A stretch of 9,248 nt of DNA, taken from Firmicutes bacterium UBA2530. Lineage in GTDB: Bacteria > Bacillota > Clostridia > Tissierellales > Sedimentibacteraceae. Within the stretch, counting starts at the first letter, position 1. Every line of letters starts with the position of its first letter. The stretch spans positions 316,942 through 326,189 of the forward strand of contig DDNC01000014.1 in NCBI GenBank assembly GCA_002340985.1. The letters are read 5' to 3'. Under the pieces are notes generated by a model. It did no database searches. It worked only from the letters and a program-made list of their open reading frames with translations, and had not been told where the DNA came from. Both the position numbers and the translations under genes were made by a program. This document shows, one piece after another, positions 1-5,913 of this stretch.

Positions 1-345
1 TCAAGCCTGGTGAAAGAAATCGAAAAGGCTATAATGGTATCAGATTTAGGCATTAATCCAACAAACGACGGAAAGCTCATAAGACTTGTCATACCGCCGT
101 TGACAGAAGAAAGAAGAAAAGACCTGATAAAGCAGGTAAAGAAAGAAATTGAAAACGCTAAAATTGCTGTCCGAAATATAAGAAGGGATGCAAACGAGGA
201 ATTTAAAAAACTGGAAAAATCCAGTGAGCTGACTAAGGATGACCTCAAAAAGGCAGAGGAAGAAATGCAGAAGCTCACTGACAAGTACATAAAGCTTATG
301 GATGATATCTACAAGGACAAGGAAAAAGAAATATTAGAGGTATAG
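1..345 (+). CDS. frr: Ribosome recycling factor, C-terminal part (5' end outside window)
   Basis: Ribosome recycling factor acts in the cytoplasm with EF-G to split the post-termination ribosome complex. The reading frame is open from base 1, so the gene begins upstream; the GTG at position 10 is an internal valine, not a start. The visible 114 residues contain the family's conserved blocks: EKAIMVSDLGINP, then PPLTEERRKDL and VRNIRRDAN, followed by the charged helical C-terminus with the QKLTDKYI block. The family is usually about 185 residues, so roughly 70 residues are missing. The long charged helices match the three-helix-bundle domain I, and the IRL..PPLTEERR part is where the chain returns from domain II. 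It ends with TAG one base before the ATG of the next gene, so the two are probably co-transcribed and translationally coupled. pyrH commonly lies just upstream in related genomes. Identification is very secure. Confidence 0.97.
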   Translation, partial: SSLVKEIEKAIMVSDLGINPTNDGKLIRLVIPPLTEERRKDLIKQVKKEIENAKIAVRNIRRDANEEFKKLEKSSELTKDDLKKAEEEMQKLTDKYIKLMDDIYKDKEKEILEV

Positions 346-346
346 A

Positions 347-532
347 ATGGATGATTTGACAGGTTATCCATTGAGAGATGCCCTTAAAATTATTGAAAAA
401 GATAGCCGTTTAATTATTAATATAGTAAAAATTGAGGGAACAAACAAGAAGTTTAATAACTTGACAAAGGCACATGTTGTCAGGAAGAACAGCGGCAGAG
501 ATTATGTCACACTGTATGTTTCATACTTTTAG
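347..532 (+). CDS. Small uncharacterised protein (61 aa), possibly PASTA-like
   Basis: A 61-residue protein of unknown function starting at ATG 347, one base after the frr stop. An AGAGG ribosome binding site (336-340) lies inside the end of frr. There is no signal peptide, membrane segment or cysteine. It opens with DDLTGYPLRDALKIIEKD, has a lysine-rich middle and a VVRKNSGRD turn, and ends in a beta-strand-like VTLYVSYF. A G-x-P-L-x-x-A-L-x-I-I helix followed by short strands is loosely reminiscent of a single PASTA-type module, but this is a weak structural impression and not a family assignment. I recall similar small ORFs in clostridial genomes but cannot verify this here. The tight packing against frr, the proper ribosome binding site and the typical codon use argue that it is real. 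A terminator-like hairpin follows it, so it may be the last gene of the frr transcript. Confidence 0.72.
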   Translation: MDDLTGYPLRDALKIIEKDSRLIINIVKIEGTNKKFNNLTKAHVVRKNSGRDYVTLYVSYF

Positions 533-543
533 TCTGCAATGAG

Positions 544-582
544 GGCTTGTGATAGTATCATAAGCCTGAGTTTCATTTTTTT
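544..582 (+). terminator. Intrinsic terminator or attenuator before uppS
   Basis: Bases 544-553 pair with 557-566 in a 10-bp stem (GGCTTGTGAT with ATCATAAGCC, one G-U pair) closed by a three-base loop. A T-rich tract with seven consecutive Ts (576-582) follows after a few bases. No promoter is evident between the hairpin and uppS at 609, so it probably allows partial read-through rather than complete termination. The T tract begins 4-9 bases from the stem base, which is not ideal, hence moderate confidence. Confidence 0.55.
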
Positions 583-608
583 GTAGCGGTTAATGAGAGA
601 GGCCTTAT

Positions 609-1331
609 ATGAATTTAGAAGAAAGAGTGCGTTTGGGTATTATTCCGAAACATCTTGCTGTTATTATGGATGGAAACAGAAGATGGGCAAAAAATAACAA
701 CCTTCCTGCAAGGGACGGACACCGGGAGGGTGCACTGAGAGTAACGGACCTTGTCAGAAATTCTGTTGATATAGGTATAAAATATTTGTCTGTTTATGCA
801 TTTTCTACGGAAAATTGGAGAAGGGACAAAAAAGAAGTAGATTATTTGATGAATCTATTGGTTGAATTTGTAGTAAAAGAGTTGGACTATTTACATAAGA
901 ACGATGTTAAAATAACATTGATGGGCAATATAGAAGACTTGCCAGAGAAAACAAAAAGAGAAGTAATACGCTCAGTGGAGCTTACAAAAAATAACAGGAA
1001 GCTTCATCTAAACATAGCTTTGAGCTATGGTTCAAGAGCAGAAATAATAAATGCAGTAAAAAACATAGTCAATGATCTTGAAAACGATAAAATTAATATA
1101 GATAGTATAGACGAAGAAAGTTTTAAAAAATACTTGTTTACACATGATATGCCTGACCCGGACCTGCTTATAAGGACAAGCGGAGAAATCCGTTTAAGCA
1201 ACTTTCTTTTATATCAGTTGGCTTATACGGAGTTCTATTTCACGGATATTTTGTGGCCGGACTTCAAAAAAGAAGAACTGCTGAGGGCTGTAGAATGCTT
1301 TCAGAACAGAAAAAGGAGATATGGAAATTAG
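609..1331 (+). CDS. uppS: Isoprenyl transferase (undecaprenyl diphosphate synthase)
   Basis: This cis-prenyltransferase condenses isopentenyl diphosphate units onto farnesyl diphosphate to make undecaprenyl diphosphate, the lipid carrier for peptidoglycan and other wall polymers. It acts in the cytoplasm at the membrane face. The 240-residue length is normal for the family. Visible signatures are HLAVIMDGNRRWA with the catalytic Asp near residue 21, DGHREGA near 36-42, FSTENW near 65-70, and the C-terminal diphosphate/Mg-binding block RTSGE (189-193) followed by RLSNFLLYQ (195-203). The usual YGGRxEI block reads YGSRAEI here. The ATG at 609 is chosen because GAGAGAGG (595-602) lies six bases upstream. 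It starts after a terminator-like hairpin and is followed 12 bases later by cdsA, the common order in Firmicutes, which links wall-carrier and phospholipid precursor synthesis. Confidence 0.97.
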   Translation: MNLEERVRLGIIPKHLAVIMDGNRRWAKNNNLPARDGHREGALRVTDLVRNSVDIGIKYLSVYAFSTENWRRDKKEVDYLMNLLVEFVVKELDYLHKNDVKITLMGNIEDLPEKTKREVIRSVELTKNNRKLHLNIALSYGSRAEIINAVKNIVNDLENDKINIDSIDEESFKKYLFTHDMPDPDLLIRTSGEIRLSNFLLYQLAYTEFYFTDILWPDFKKEELLRAVECFQNRKRRYGN

Positions 1332-1343
1332 GGCGGTGTTGTT

Positions 1344-2111
1344 ATGAGACAAAGAGTTATTACCGGTGTTGCAGGAGGGGCATTCATAGCTGCTGTGACG
1401 CTTATGGGCGGCATAGCATATGATTTTGTTTACTTCGGCATAACCTGCATAGCTATTTACGAGCTTTCAAGAGTTTTTTTCAACGATGGTTTTGCTTACG
1501 GAGCAATTGTGAACTATATGTTTGCCATTGCGCTGTTTATTGAGAAAATTACCGAATATAATCATTATTTTGATTTTTTCATGTTTTTGTACATATCAAT
1601 GAATTTTCTAATGTTTGTGTTCAATAAAAAAATCGACATTAAAAAGCTTGGGGAAATTATTTTTATTGGAACATACGCCGTATTTTTCATGTATCATATG
1701 ATGCTTATGAATGGTTCGGTCTATGTATGGCTTGTATACATAATAGCATTCGGCACGGATACCTTTGCTTATTTTGCGGGAAAAATGCTTGGAAGACACA
1801 AGCTTTATCCGGAAGTAAGCCCGAATAAAACTATAGAAGGTGCCATTGGCGGAATAATCGGATGTACCATCATATCGATTATATTTTTTAAATATTTAAG
1901 AATAAATAAATATATTTACATTATAATATTTAGTGTGAGTGCATCTATTTTTTCAATGGTGGGTGACCTTACAGCTTCAAAAATCAAAAGGGAAAGTGGA
2001 ATAAAGGACTTTGGCGATCTTCTTCCGGGTCACGGAGGAATATTAGACAGATTTGACAGCGTACTCTTTGTCGCGCCTACGGTTTATTACTTTGTTCAGC
2101 ATTTTCTGTAA
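1344..2111 (+). CDS. cdsA: Phosphatidate cytidylyltransferase (CDP-diacylglycerol synthase)
   Basis: This integral membrane enzyme converts phosphatidic acid and CTP to CDP-diacylglycerol, the branch point for bacterial phospholipids. The 255 residues are mostly hydrophobic, with roughly seven to eight membrane segments. Residues about 212-238 carry the family signature: S-K-I-K-R, then K-D-F-G-D-L-L-P-G-H-G-G and D-R-F-D, including the acidic residues that bind the catalytic metals. The conserved N-terminal-side motif PNKTIEGAIGG is also present near residue 160. The ATG start is 12 bases after the uppS stop, with an imperfect ribosome binding site, GGGCGGTG (1331-1338), overlapping that stop; translational coupling to uppS is likely. 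The next gene is rseP, 15 bases after the stop, where dxr would be expected in many relatives. Confidence 0.96.
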   Translation: MRQRVITGVAGGAFIAAVTLMGGIAYDFVYFGITCIAIYELSRVFFNDGFAYGAIVNYMFAIALFIEKITEYNHYFDFFMFLYISMNFLMFVFNKKIDIKKLGEIIFIGTYAVFFMYHMMLMNGSVYVWLVYIIAFGTDTFAYFAGKMLGRHKLYPEVSPNKTIEGAIGGIIGCTIISIIFFKYLRINKYIYIIIFSVSASIFSMVGDLTASKIKRESGIKDFGDLLPGHGGILDRFDSVLFVAPTVYYFVQHFL

Positions 2112-2114
2112 GAC

Positions 2115-2119
2115 GGAGG
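2115..2119 (+). promoter_or_regulatory. Ribosome binding site fixing a TTG start for rseP
   Basis: GGAGG at 2115-2119 lies seven bases before the TTG at 2127 and ten before a second, adjacent TTG at 2130. No ATG or GTG lies close by in frame upstream of the conserved HExxH motif, so rseP must begin with TTG. The first TTG has the better spacing. Confidence 0.75.
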
Positions 2120-2126
2120 TAAAATA

Positions 2127-3374
2127 TTGTTGACAATAATAGCATCGGTACTCGTTTTTTCGGTAATTGTGCTTGTTCACGAATTCGGTCATTATAAAGC
2201 AGCTAAGAGTGTCGGTATAAGAGTTTATGAATTTGCAATAGGGATGGGACCAACCCTGTTTAAAATTGTAAGGAACGATACAATATATTCCATAAGAGCA
2301 GTTCCCATAGGCGGATTTGTCCAGATGGAGGGCGAAGATGAGGATGTGAGAACAGCGACAAGCTTCAACACAAAGACTATATGGCAGAGAGCTGTTGTAA
2401 TTGCAGCAGGGCCGTTTATGAATTTTGTTACGGCGCTTGTTTTGTTCATGCTGATTGCTTTTTCATACGGTGTTCCGGGCAATCAAATAAACGAAATGGC
2501 GGAAAATTCAAATGAATACAGAGCCGGACTCAGGCCCGGTGATAAAATAGTTTCAATAAACGGAGATAAGGTCTATATATGGGAAGATATCTTTTATGAA
2601 ATAATCAATCCCGATAATACATACTACACTGTTCAATATGAAAGAGACGGACAGCTTATGCAGTCCAAAATAGACAACAATTACAGAAAGATAATAGGCA
2701 TAACAACTGAGACAGAAGACGGAAAGGCTACGACGAAAGTTTCTCCTTCAGATGTTACATCATCAGCTTATAAAGCGGGAGTTAAAAAGGGAGACAGAAT
2801 TTTAAAAATAAATGATGTGCCCGTAAGTACATGGGAGGAAATAATAGCAGGAGTTGAAAATACACCTGATTCTCAGGAAGTAAGGCTCACCGTTGAAAGA
2901 GAAGGAAACACAATGGAAATCAGTGTAGTTCCAAGCACACAGATAGATATGCGGTTTAACACCAAACTTGAAAAATCATTTACAACAGCAGTATTATCTT
3001 CGCCTTACAAGACTGTATACTACATAGAGCTCATGTTTAAAACAATAAAACAGCTTGTGACAGGAAAGTTGGGAAGTGATGCATTGGGCGGACCTGTAAT
3101 GGTTATATCAATGGTGGGAGAAGCTGCAGAAAACGGAATACTTTCACTTTTAAATTTAGCTGCATTCATCAGTATAAATTTAGGCTTCATGAACTTGCTG
3201 CCAATACCGGCATTGGATGGAAGCAAGCTTGTATTTTTAGCTTTGGAGGGTGTAAGGGGCAAAGCAATACCCATTGAAAAGGAAGGTTACATCCATTTTA
3301 TCGGTTTCGTTGTTCTGATAGGATTTATGATATTTATCACCTATAAAGATATTTTAAGGTTATTCAGAATATAG
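2127..3374 (+). CDS. rseP: RseP/RasP-type site-2 intramembrane zinc metalloprotease
   Basis: An M50-family site-2 protease that cuts membrane-embedded substrates such as anti-sigma factors and leftover signal peptides. The HEFGH zinc motif lies at residues 18-22 inside the first membrane segment, and the second catalytic motif NLLPIPALDG is at 356-365 near the C-terminus, with the third zinc ligand Asp364. Other membrane segments are near 90-113, 335-358 and 391-406. Two PDZ-like modules are visible between them: about 118-185 (AGLRPGDKIVSINGD) and about 205-270 (AGVKKGDRILKIND). The 415-residue length suits a tandem-PDZ form. It starts with TTG, 15 bases after cdsA. The family is commonly encoded between dxr and ispG or proS; dxr is missing here. 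The substrate cannot be inferred, as no sigma/anti-sigma pair is in the window. A strong hairpin follows the stop. Confidence 0.95.
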   Translation: MLTIIASVLVFSVIVLVHEFGHYKAAKSVGIRVYEFAIGMGPTLFKIVRNDTIYSIRAVPIGGFVQMEGEDEDVRTATSFNTKTIWQRAVVIAAGPFMNFVTALVLFMLIAFSYGVPGNQINEMAENSNEYRAGLRPGDKIVSINGDKVYIWEDIFYEIINPDNTYYTVQYERDGQLMQSKIDNNYRKIIGITTETEDGKATTKVSPSDVTSSAYKAGVKKGDRILKINDVPVSTWEEIIAGVENTPDSQEVRLTVEREGNTMEISVVPSTQIDMRFNTKLEKSFTTAVLSSPYKTVYYIELMFKTIKQLVTGKLGSDALGGPVMVISMVGEAAENGILSLLNLAAFISINLGFMNLLPIPALDGSKLVFLALEGVRGKAIPIEKEGYIHFIGFVVLIGFMIFITYKDILRLFRI

Positions 3375-3383
3375 GGCTATTTG

Positions 3384-3418
3384 CAGGACAGCAATTAAGG
3401 GATATTGCTGTCCTGTTT
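3384..3418 (+). terminator. Hairpin between rseP and ispG, weak terminator or attenuator
   Basis: A perfect 12-bp stem pairs CAGGACAGCAAT (3384-3395) with ATTGCTGTCCTG (3404-3415) around an eight-base loop. Only a short TTTCT follows, so the U-tract is poor. It may act as a weak terminator, an RNA processing or stabilising structure, or an attenuator ahead of ispG. Only 31 bases separate it from the ispG start and no promoter is evident there, so ispG expression probably depends on read-through. Confidence 0.55.
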
Positions 3419-3437
3419 CTCATCATCAGCTCATTAT

Positions 3438-3443
3438 GGAGGA
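3438..3443 (+). promoter_or_regulatory. Ribosome binding site deciding the ispG start
   Basis: GGAGGA (3438-3443) directly precedes the ATG at 3447. This supports the ATG over an in-frame TTG at 3405, which lies inside the preceding hairpin, has no ribosome binding site and would add 14 residues foreign to the family. Confidence 0.8.
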
Positions 3444-3446
3444 AGT

Positions 3447-4508
3447 ATGGACAATATAGTAAGAAGAAAATCAAGAAGTGTCATGGCAGGAAATGTTCAA
3501 ATCGGAGGAGAAGCGCAAATCCCCGTTCAATCCATGACAAATACATTTACAAAGGATGTAAAATCAACAGTTGGGCAGATACTGCAGCTTGAGGAAGCCG
3601 GATGTGAAATTATAAGGGTTGCAGTAGCTGATATGGAGGATGCAGATGCCATAGGGGAAATAAAGAAACAAATACACATTCCCATTGTGGCAGATATTCA
3701 TTTTGATTACAGGCTTGCATTAAAAGCTATTGAAAACGGCATAGACAAGCTGAGGATAAATCCGGGAAACATAGGAAGTACAGACAGGGTTCAGAAGATA
3801 GTCGAAATGGCCAAGCCCAGAAATATACCCATAAGAATCGGTGTAAATGCAGGAAGCGTGCATAAAGAAATACTGAAAAAATATGACGGCAGGGTTACAT
3901 CCGAAGGGATGGTAGAATCAGCACTTGAGCATGTGAGGATATTGGAGGATCTTGACTATAACAACATTGTCATATCTATGAAAGGCACGGACATCAAAAT
4001 GACCATAGATGCTTATCGCTCCGTGGCAGCAAAGGTTGATTATCCTCTGCACCTTGGCATTACACATGCAGGAACGCTGTTTGAAGGGAGCATACGCTCT
4101 GCCATAGGGGTAGGGAGCCTTCTTGCAGATGGTATAGGAGATACTCTGAGAATATCTCTTACAGATGACCCGAGAGAGGAAGTAAAGGTAGCGAGAGAAA
4201 TATTGAAGAGCCTCGGTCTCAGAAACTTTGGCATCAACTATATTACATGCCCTACCTGCGGAAGGACAAAAATACAGCTCATAGAGCTTTCGAAAAAAAT
4301 CCAGGAAGGTCTGAAAAATGTTGACAAGCCTGTTACTGTTGCCATAATGGGCTGTGCCGTAAATGGTCCGGGAGAAGCAAGGCAGTCGGATATAGGTATC
4401 GCCGGAGGCTGCGGTGAGGCTCTTTTGTTTAAAAAAGGTGAGATAATTAAGAAAATAAAGGAAGAAGAAATTGTACAGACTTTGCTGGAAGAAATAGAGA
4501 AAATGTAA
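3447..4508 (+). CDS. ispG: 4-hydroxy-3-methylbut-2-en-1-yl diphosphate synthase (MEP pathway)
   Basis: IspG (GcpE) reduces the cyclic diphosphate MEcPP to HMBPP, the penultimate step of the MEP isoprenoid pathway, using a [4Fe-4S] cluster. The 353-residue product begins with RRKSRSVMAGNVQIGG and PVQSMTNT, typical of the family, and continues as a TIM-barrel domain (VADIHFDYRLAL, KLRINPGNIG, IRIGVNAGS). The C-terminal cluster-binding domain shows CPTCGRT with Cys268 and Cys271, then MGCAVNGPGEA with Cys303 and Glu310, matching the known three-Cys-plus-Glu ligation. This is the short two-domain bacterial form. It presumably feeds precursor to UppS encoded upstream. The ATG at 3447 has a GGAGGA site; an upstream TTG is rejected. 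No promoter is visible between rseP and this gene. Confidence 0.97.
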   Translation: MDNIVRRKSRSVMAGNVQIGGEAQIPVQSMTNTFTKDVKSTVGQILQLEEAGCEIIRVAVADMEDADAIGEIKKQIHIPIVADIHFDYRLALKAIENGIDKLRINPGNIGSTDRVQKIVEMAKPRNIPIRIGVNAGSVHKEILKKYDGRVTSEGMVESALEHVRILEDLDYNNIVISMKGTDIKMTIDAYRSVAAKVDYPLHLGITHAGTLFEGSIRSAIGVGSLLADGIGDTLRISLTDDPREEVKVAREILKSLGLRNFGINYITCPTCGRTKIQLIELSKKIQEGLKNVDKPVTVAIMGCAVNGPGEARQSDIGIAGGCGEALLFKKGEIIKKIKEEEIVQTLLEEIEKM

Positions 4509-4516
4509 TTGATATC

Positions 4517-4525
4517 AAAGGAGAG
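4517..4525 (+). promoter_or_regulatory. Ribosome binding site for a 14-codon ORF
   Basis: AAAGGAGAG (4517-4525) sits at good spacing from the ATG at 4531, with the AGGAG core seven bases away. It is the only strong ribosome binding site between ispG and the MerR-family gene, and it serves the short ORF rather than the regulator start at 4581 or 4590. Confidence 0.65.
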
Positions 4526-4530
4526 AGTAT

Positions 4531-4575
4531 ATGAAGTGGCAGGGTAGAAGAGCAAGCCCCGCAGATAAGCTGTAA
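4531..4575 (+). CDS. 14-residue leader-type ORF upstream of the MerR-family gene
   Basis: The ORF encodes MKWQGRRASPADKL and ends with TAA five bases before the GTG of the next gene. Its ribosome binding site is better than that of the downstream regulator, and it starts 22 bases after the ispG stop. The first nine residues resemble, from memory, the N-terminus of the YpfJ/KPN_02809 putative zinc metallopeptidase family (M-[KR]-W-x-G-R-R), but the rest does not, so it could be the stub of a lost gene. Alternatively it is a leader peptide whose translation opens a hairpin over the regulator start (4555-4588). A 14-codon ORF can arise by chance; the ribosome binding site and placement are the only support. 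Confidence 0.4.
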   Translation: MKWQGRRASPADKL

Positions 4576-4588
4576 AGCGGGTGAAGCT
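4555..4588 (+). promoter_or_regulatory. Hairpin masking the MerR-family gene start
   Basis: CCCGC (4558-4562) can pair with GCGGG (4577-4581) around a 14-base loop, and AGC (4555-4557) with GCT (4586-4588) across a four-base bulge. The structure spans the end of the 14-codon ORF, its stop codon and the GTG start or GGGTG ribosome-binding region of the next gene. A ribosome on the short ORF would disrupt it. The stem is only 5+3 bp, so this is suggestive only. Confidence 0.35.
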
Positions 4589-5834
4589 GTTGAAAATAGG
4601 AGAGGTATCAAAATTATTCAATTTATCCAAGGATACAATTCGGTATTACATGGAGCTTGGAATCATAGTACCCCAAAGGAAAGGGCATCTGATTGATTTT
4701 GATGAAACGGCTGTTAATGATTTGCGATGGATTATCAAACTCAAATCATTAAGGTTTACGTTGAAGGAAATTTATGACATCATATCACTCAGGCGCGTTT
4801 CCAACTGGGTTGAGCCCGAGGACATAGAAGACTATATTTTTAAGCTGAAGGAAAAAAAGGGCTGGATAAATGCGGAGCTTTTACAGCTCAGGGATACGGT
4901 TGAAAAAATAGATGAAGAAATAAATTCGTTTTCATACGGTATGAATCACCAGATTAAAAAAACCGGAGTGCCGCTGAAGGCTCTTGAACTTTTATGCTGC
5001 CCGTGCTGCAACAGCCAGATGTCTGTGGAGGGAGCAGGAATAAGCGGCAAGTATATTTTCAACGGCAGGCTGAAATGTGAATGCGGGTATGAGATTGAGA
5101 TTGTAAACGGAATTGTTATAACTAAAAATAAAAATGAAAGCAATTATGACAAGCCTGATGTGACCCGCGAATTATATAAGGATATTCCGGCTGATTTGGT
5201 AACCTTGTTTCAGAAATCATACAACTATATGCTTAACCAAATTGACAAAATCGACCTGAAAAACAAAGTAATACTTGAAACCAATGTGAATGCCTATTTC
5301 TTTTTATATACGAATTTAAAGAATATACGAAACAATGACTGCTTGTTTGTAATCACAGATAAATTTCCCGAAACATTGTATATGTACAAGGAAAGAATAG
5401 AATTTCTGGGGCTTGATTTGGATATTTTGTACATAGCTGATGCCGGAAGCGATTATCCGCTCCGAAAAGGCTGTGTTGACATATTGATAGACTTTTTCGG
5501 AACCAATGAATACTGTATCTACAGGCATTCATTTTTAGCTGAAGATATATTGAAATATCTCGGAAAAAGTGCCGAAATAATAGGAACATACTTTTATTTC
5601 GAACCTTTTTCAAAATCAATAAAACTTCTTACAAAGGAATATCCGGAAAATTATGAGTATAACTTCGACATTCAGAAATACAGGGAATCACTCAGAAGGG
5701 CATCCTTTAATGTAATAAATTATGAGGATATAGGATTTACAAAGGATTCAGGAGATAATCTGGCTTTCAGCTTTCATATTAAAGATGAAAAGATGTCCCT
5801 ATATTCCTTTCATGCAAAGAAAAATACAAATTAA
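4581..5834 (+). CDS. MerR-family regulator fused to zinc-ribbon and methyltransferase-like domains
   Basis: A 417-residue protein whose first ~70 residues are a MerR-type winged helix-turn-helix (KIGEVSKLFNLSKDTIRYYMELGI, then a wing and a LRFTLKEIYDII helix). A helical, charged linker follows (about 80-125), probably the dimerising coiled coil. Residues 139-168 hold a zinc-ribbon-like Cys set (Cys140/Cys143 and Cys166/Cys168, the latter in CECGYEI) reminiscent of Trm112 or RlmA-type ribbons. Residues about 225-410 follow a class I methyltransferase strand order: VILET (230-234), LFVITDK (255-261), LYIADAGSDYPL (283-294), VDILIDFFG (299-307). The glycine-rich SAM loop is not present, so catalysis is doubtful and the domain may be a sensor. 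The start is GTG 4581 or TTG 4590; the latter gives the more typical MKIGEV opening. It probably reads through from ispG. The target is unknown; the downstream hisD-like operon is a candidate. Confidence 0.82.
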   Translation: MKLLKIGEVSKLFNLSKDTIRYYMELGIIVPQRKGHLIDFDETAVNDLRWIIKLKSLRFTLKEIYDIISLRRVSNWVEPEDIEDYIFKLKEKKGWINAELLQLRDTVEKIDEEINSFSYGMNHQIKKTGVPLKALELLCCPCCNSQMSVEGAGISGKYIFNGRLKCECGYEIEIVNGIVITKNKNESNYDKPDVTRELYKDIPADLVTLFQKSYNYMLNQIDKIDLKNKVILETNVNAYFFLYTNLKNIRNNDCLFVITDKFPETLYMYKERIEFLGLDLDILYIADAGSDYPLRKGCVDILIDFFGTNEYCIYRHSFLAEDILKYLGKSAEIIGTYFYFEPFSKSIKLLTKEYPENYEYNFDIQKYRESLRRASFNVINYEDIGFTKDSGDNLAFSFHIKDEKMSLYSFHAKKNTN

Positions 5835-5866
5835 AATATGTGGAGTATACTCCATGTATTTTTTTT
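5833..5866 (+). terminator. Intrinsic terminator with perfect palindrome core
   Basis: The perfect 14-base palindrome TGGAGTATACTCCA (5841-5854) is flanked by further A-T and G-U pairs, extending the stem outward to about 5833/5862. Eight Ts follow (5859-5866). The A-rich left arm means it could also terminate transcription from the opposite strand. It closes the ispG/MerR-family unit immediately after the stop codon. At DNA level the palindrome also has the form of a dimeric operator. Confidence 0.8.
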
Positions 5867-5884
5867 AATGGCTGTTTTTATGTA

Positions 5885-5913
5885 TTGACATACAGTATAC
5901 TTCCCGTGATAAG
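5885..5913 (+). promoter_or_regulatory. Probable sigma-A promoter for the hisD-like operon, with palindrome in spacer
   Basis: A perfect -35 box TTGACA (5885-5890) is followed after 17 bases by GATAAG (5908-5913), a 4/6 match to the -10 consensus. A 19-base spacing, as in MerR-activated promoters, would place the weaker TAAGTT (5910-5915) at -10. The spacer contains the palindrome AGTATACT (5894-5901), nearly centred between the boxes and identical to the core of the terminator palindrome 50 bp upstream. Transcription would start near 5920. Confidence 0.6.

Noticed and set aside
10..12. GTG as a start codon for the first gene
   Set aside because: The frame continues to base 1 and the family is about 70 residues longer at the N-terminus, so this is an internal valine.
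2250..2950. RseP as part of a SpoIVFB-type sporulation protease
   Set aside because: The PDZ modules and the N-terminal HEFGH followed by the C-terminal NLLPIPALDG layout match RseP/RasP, not the CBS-domain SpoIVFB type.
3405..3446. An in-frame TTG that would extend IspG by 14 residues
   Set aside because: It lies within the right arm of the hairpin, has no ribosome binding site, and the extra residues do not resemble the family. The ATG at 3447 has GGAGGA.
4238..4630. A 130-codon minus-strand frame over the end of ispG and the start of the regulator
   Set aside because: It is antisense to two well-supported genes, has no recognisable domain, and crosses the intergenic hairpin.
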